A stretch of 64,000 bases of DNA, taken from contig NC_085888.1 in NCBI RefSeq assembly GCF_035222375.1, forward strand, positions 3,596,001-3,660,000, given 5' to 3'. The first letter of the stretch is position 1. The number at the start of each line of letters is the position of its first letter. The position numbers and the translations under genes were made by a program. Source of the DNA: Podospora pseudocomata (lineage: Eukaryota; Ascomycota; Sordariomycetes; Sordariales; Podosporaceae). The notes beneath the pieces are model-generated. The model had not been told where the DNA came from. It made no database searches and worked only from the letters and a program-made list of their open reading frames with translations. Shown here in pieces: positions 59,762-64,000 of this stretch.

Positions 59762-61880
59762 ATGGATCCCAACAATGACTTCCCCAACAGCACCGTTTTT
59801 GTCAAGGTCGACGACGACCAGGAGATGAAGGTCAACATGACGGCCCTCATATTTGCGATTGTTGCCCTGATTGGCACCTTTGCACAGGTGCTTCAACAGT
59901 ACATCGCCTCGGCCGCTGGCTACTCCAACTGCGGCGAGAGCGTCATGGGCGAATGGCACAAGAGCAAAAAGCGAGCGTTCCGAGCGACCGAGCTGCGATT
60001 CGAGGTTCAGTTTGAGACGCCTGTTATCTTCATTTGCCCGCCGACCAACACCAAAGGTCCCATCCCGGCGAAGCCCATCTACTTTGTCGACGGCTCTGAC
60101 CAGAGCTTGAAGGATACACGCGCCTTGCTACCCAAGGATGAGAAGTCGCGGGAGGAGAGGCTTGCGTCGAGCAAGGTGCACACGGCAGACAACGAAAGAG
60201 CGACCTGGGTGAACTTGCTTTCCCAGCTTCAGTCCATGGAGCGGGAGAGCCAAGAATGGCAGAAGGACTTTTACGGCCAGAACCCGCCTCTGAACCCCAG
60301 ATCCCACATCGGATTTAGAGATCACACCCTTGCCATCGCCATGCAGGTCAAGAAGCGCAGCTGGGACAACATGCCGACCGACATCAAGAAGCCGTATGCC
60401 ACGACGGCCATTTGCCATTTGCTCGAGCTTGCCGCCATCATGGGCATCTACTGGCAAGAGTTTGACCGATCACGTGACAGGTACCGCGCCGAAGGAAACG
60501 GATACATGCTTACGGGAACCAACGTCAACGACCTTGGCCTCGTCTTCACCTTTCAGATCTGTGGCAAGAGCCGGTTTAAAGAGAACCGTGTGATCCCGGT
60601 CGATGAGGTGAAAGACTTGTGCTGCGGCTTCGTGCCCACCCTCTTCCAGAAGAGCGACAAGGACAAGCGCAGGGTCGAGTTTCCAAATGAGGATGCCAAA
60701 GACCTGAGCGTCTTGCAGTTTGGGAGCATGAACGAGATTGCAGAGACCATGGTGCTTATTGACTGCAATACCAACACGGCCAACTATTTCCGATCCAAGA
60801 ACACCACTGCCCGGCACAGCCATCTTTTTCCCGGTAAGTCACGTCTGCCGTCCAGAAGACGAGGCTTCCTCCTGCTAACACAGTGCAGTGCCATTTGAGT
60901 TGCTTGGTATGCTTGGCAAAACACTGCATATCCGCAACAGCGCTTACCGCATGCTGCCGAACCCGACGCCGTATCATTGGGACAAGAACTTCTTCAACCT
61001 CCGCAGGTTGATCAAGGAGTACAAGAAGAAGATTGACGATACAGACTCGGAAATCGCACCGACTCCGCGAATTCAAGACCTCAAGGCAGATGTCGCCGAG
61101 CTGGTTTTCGACTTGAACCTCGACAAGAAGTCGGCAACTCCAGGCTACTCGCTACCGCTGCTCAACAACCTACACGGGGTGCTTGACAGGTGTGACGTTT
61201 ATCTCAAGGAAGTAGCCGACATGGATCTGGTGCGTATGGTGGTCCGGGAGCACTTCCAAAGGATTCTCAAGATGATCAACGACCCACAAGACAAGCCCGG
61301 GGCCAACACCAAGGACGACGGCAAGCACGCCACCGGGGAAGAGCGCCAGCGGGCAGAACGCTTCTCGGAACTCAGCGCAGCAAGTCCCGAGGTCCGCCAG
61401 GAGGCTTTCATGGAACTGTACTTTTACAGCGTGCTCCCCGAAGTTAGATACCGGGCTGTCACGTCGTATAAGCGACAGCAAACCACTGGATACGCACCCT
61501 CGATCCGTTCACGCTCCGGTTCGCTCGAGACACTGCCAGACATGAAGTCCTTTTCCGAGCCAGTCACCCCTACCGTTGTCTCAACGCCCAACAGGCCACT
61601 CTCGCCGGCTCTTGCGCCGCCAGTCCCGTCCCCAGGCCCGCCCCCGCCCGCATTGGAAAAGCATCGAAGCACCCAGTCAGTGCCACTTTTGCGAGTCTCG
61701 ACACCCACTCCTCCCACGGTGGACAAGACAACAAGCCTGGACACAGATGCCACAGATATCTGGTGTACCCTCGTGCTGCGTATGCTCTGTTGGCTGCTGC
61801 TGCATGACTTCAATAAGAAGGATGTGCAGATCCCCAAGAGCGAGCTGCTGGGAAACCGGTTGCCTGTGTACATCGCCTAG
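59762..61880 (+). CDS. Modin-like conserved fungal protein
   Basis: Two exons (59762-60833 and 60889-61880) encode 687 residues. A hydrophobic helix lies near residues 25-45 after a short acidic N-terminus. A large globular part follows, with conserved-looking segments WVNLLSQLQSMERESQEWQ, LELAAIMGIYWQEFD and LQFGSMNEIAETMV. The C-terminal third is low in complexity and holds a proline-rich stretch (PPVPSPGPPPPALEKHRS) of SH3-ligand type, then WCTLVLRMLCWLLLHDF. It resembles what I recall of Podospora anserina mod-A (modin), a proline-rich suppressor of non-allelic heterokaryon incompatibility. That match is from memory and needs a search. It is probably a housekeeping or self-recognition gene outside the clusters. 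Confidence 0.75.
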
Positions 61881-63540
61881 TTGGCATGTAACAGTGCACT
61901 TTTACGTTTTACTACATGATCTCTCGCTCTTTTTTTTTCTCAAAACACTAACGTCATAGTTATTTTGGCGCTTACACGGGCATTTTCGGAGCATGGTATC
62001 TGGGGCTATAAAATGGACTCATGACGACACTTACGACTTGGTTCTTGCAGTAGAATACCCTGATTTCTTGTTCTTGTTTTTTTGGCTTGTATATAGAATC
62101 AGCGAGCGAGCAAGCGAGCGTGTCTTTTATCACTTCTGGAAATATGACGATTCGCGATTTGTTTTGCTTCCTAGGTGTGTGGGTGCGTGGATGTGCGTTT
62201 TGGCTAGCACAGCGATCCACGACAGAGGGCTGACAGGCTCCACGCAGTCGCCCATTCTTCTGCAGAGGTCGTCATGACCTGCATTGGCTGACCGTCCAAA
62301 CATCCCCCAAGCACAGCAAAGGCGGAGCTGGTTCGCCACTACCGACTGCTGCGCTGGCGGCATAACTGCACAGAAGGACGGGGAAGTTGGATTGGAACAG
62401 AGACTGGCGGCCCAAATCAACCCAATCGTTACCCGAACATCATCTTCACATCGATATCCTCGCCGGCCGGACCAAGAGCATGCGGCTGCGCCAACCCGGT
62501 ACGGCAAAGACTGAATGTCGGCACACACGAGATAAAGCCTGAAGTGGGTCCTGCCAAGGCCCTGTTGCGTTACCTTTTTGATGGATCTGATGAACTGGCA
62601 AAATCGTACCCCACTCTCGATGCTTTCCTTGGATGTTTGGAACGGGTCTAGCAGTCGGCAGCTGGTCCCCGCTTTGTAAGGAAAGTCAGAGCAAGCGAGT
62701 TCATCGTCAGTTTCTCGAGGCGGAGGGGGAAGAGGGGCCCCCTCGAGGGAAAAAGGAGAAGTTGATGCTGGCCAGCCAGACCCACCCAGCCCCCCCGTCA
62801 GCGCCTGGGGGCCGGGAGTTGGCGGGGTACCGGGTTGGTCGGTCAAAGTGGCGGAGGGATCCAATGGCGAGCGGTGTCAGACCGCCTGCGAGTTGCTGGG
62901 ACTGGCTGCGGGGGCATTCCCCCGCTTTGCCGTGGCCGGGGCGGGAGGTGCAGCGGTGAACCAAGCAGCAGCAGCAGGAAATCGAAGAGGTGGAAGCTCG
63001 TACAAGCACAAAGGCCCGCGGAAGCATCCGCCCCATTCTCATCACAGTGCTCAGCAAGGACATAGTGCTGCCCGATGCGATGTGCCAGCTGTTCCCACTG
63101 GGCCTGTCGGTCCAATCACCTCGCCAGCCCCAGATCACTGCGATCCAATGCAACCAGGAATGTTTGCTGGCGCCGTCGCTCGCCCTCTCCGGAGTGGTTT
63201 GGCGGTGGACTTGGAAGCTGGAGGGCTGGAATGAAACATTTTCCACCCCCCATTTCCCGGGACTGCTTGACGTCTCCTGCTAATGCGTTGGACCGAATGA
63301 TATTGGCTCGAGCGAACCAATATCTGCTTCTCTGCATTCTTGTTTCCTCTGCTTTTTCTTCCTCCCACAAACTTTCACTCACTCTCTGCTCTGCCCCTCT
63401 GCGTTGACCACAGAAAGCACCCCAGCCCCCAAAGTAGAGCACTTGCTGGATCAAGGCGCTTACGACAGTACATACCCTCGCTCACCAACACCCCCCCAAA
63501 GTCTCGACCGACGTACCCATAGGTACACAAACAAGATAAA
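61881..63540. other. Long intergenic region, no gene supported
   Basis: 1.66 kb with several open frames up to 244 codons on both strands. They overlap each other, are rich in Pro, Ser and Arg from GC-rich sequence, and show no domain. The last 250 bases before 63541 are C-rich, like a 5' leader of the next gene. Confidence 0.5.
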
Positions 63541-64000
63541 ATGCCTGCCGGCGAGATTGTCACCATCATCAACAATTCGGGCAAGGTGATCAGCACGGTA
63601 TGTCTTTGCTCTTTTGTTTCTTCCCCTGAGCACCTGGCCGGCAGCTGGAGAGGGGCACATCCCACCTGGCGCATCGCATTTTCTCGTGTCGCATTGCATC
63701 GCTTTGCATGACGGCTACTGACAGCCAGTTACACAACAGGGCAAGCAACTGGTCAACATCTTCAAGGACGCCCAGGCTGCCTACCGAGAACGCAAAGAAG
63801 CCGTCAAGGCCGAAAAAGCACAGCGCGCCGGCATTCGTCGCGCTCAGACCTTCGATGTCAATCTGACCCGCGGCGGTCCCTACTCGGAGGACTTCAACTA
63901 CACCCATGGCCCGGGAAAGGGAGGGTTCATCATCGAGGAGATTGACGACGAGAAAGAGAAGGAATATGAACGGCGGATGATTGGGGCGCCGCCCGGACGG
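63541..64000 (+). CDS. Conserved fungal protein of unknown function, 3' end outside window
   Basis: Exon 1 is 63541-63597 and exon 2 begins at 63740, so 106 residues are visible before the edge. The N-terminus MPAGEIVTIINNSGKVIST joins GKQLVNIFKDAQAAYRERKEAV in frame. A basic helical part (KAEKAQRAGIRRAQ) and FNYTHGPGKGGFIIEEIDDEKEKEYERR follow. I do not recognise the function. The clean splice joint and the coding-like composition support a real gene. Confidence 0.75.

Noticed and set aside
62130-63246. Two overlapping minus-strand open frames of 244 and 179 codons
   Set aside because: They overlap each other, are rich in Pro/Ser/Arg from GC-rich DNA, and show no domain.

Overview
This window is nuclear DNA from a filamentous ascomycete. 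The genes carry many short introns (about 45-90 bp, GT...AG), and the families are typical of fungal secondary metabolism (NRPS, UstYa-like oxidases, LaeA/UMTA-type methyltransferase, terpene cyclase). A modin-like protein near the right end suggests a Sordariomycete, possibly Sordariales; that placement is inference. I rebuilt exon structures by hand from splice signals and reading phase. Every stop and splice site is therefore a model that needs RNA evidence.

Left part (1-20.3 kb): a very large non-ribosomal peptide synthetase on the minus strand runs off the left edge. At least 3,717 residues are visible, with order partial C, A, T, E, C, A, T, C, A, T, start of E. It is divergently arranged with an ABCC-type ABC exporter, which is followed by a dienelactone hydrolase. 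NRPS plus exporter look like the core of one cluster. Next come a degenerate membrane-protein pseudogene and a UMTA/LaeA-like methyltransferase.

Middle (26-45 kb): two cytochromes P450, then an FAD monooxygenase, an aldehyde dehydrogenase and a 2,3-dihydroxybenzoate-decarboxylase-like amidohydrolase, which together resemble an aromatic-acid (salicylate-type) module. Then a Thr/Ser-rich secreted protein with a Gly/Trp block, a GH10 endoxylanase and a class I terpene cyclase. A second, inverted, broken copy of the 20-22 kb membrane protein lies at 45.9-47.8 kb.

Most interesting part (48-54 kb): a compact dikaritin-type (ustiloxin-like) RiPP cluster. It has a 125-residue secreted precursor with four identical 12-residue cores (DGTTEFDPDLAF) between dibasic Kex2-type sites. 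Two UstYa-like (DUF3328) oxidases are transcribed divergently from it, and an FAD monooxygenase lies next to it. The four cores are identical in protein although ten of twelve codons differ silently, which argues that the core peptide is the selected product. The core has no tyrosine, unlike the well-known ustiloxin, phomopsin and asperipin cores.

Right part (54.5-64 kb): a SAT4/PTH11-like seven-helix membrane protein, a secreted aspartic protease with an altered second active-site motif, a DUF1264 protein, a modin-like protein, and the start of a conserved gene of unknown function.
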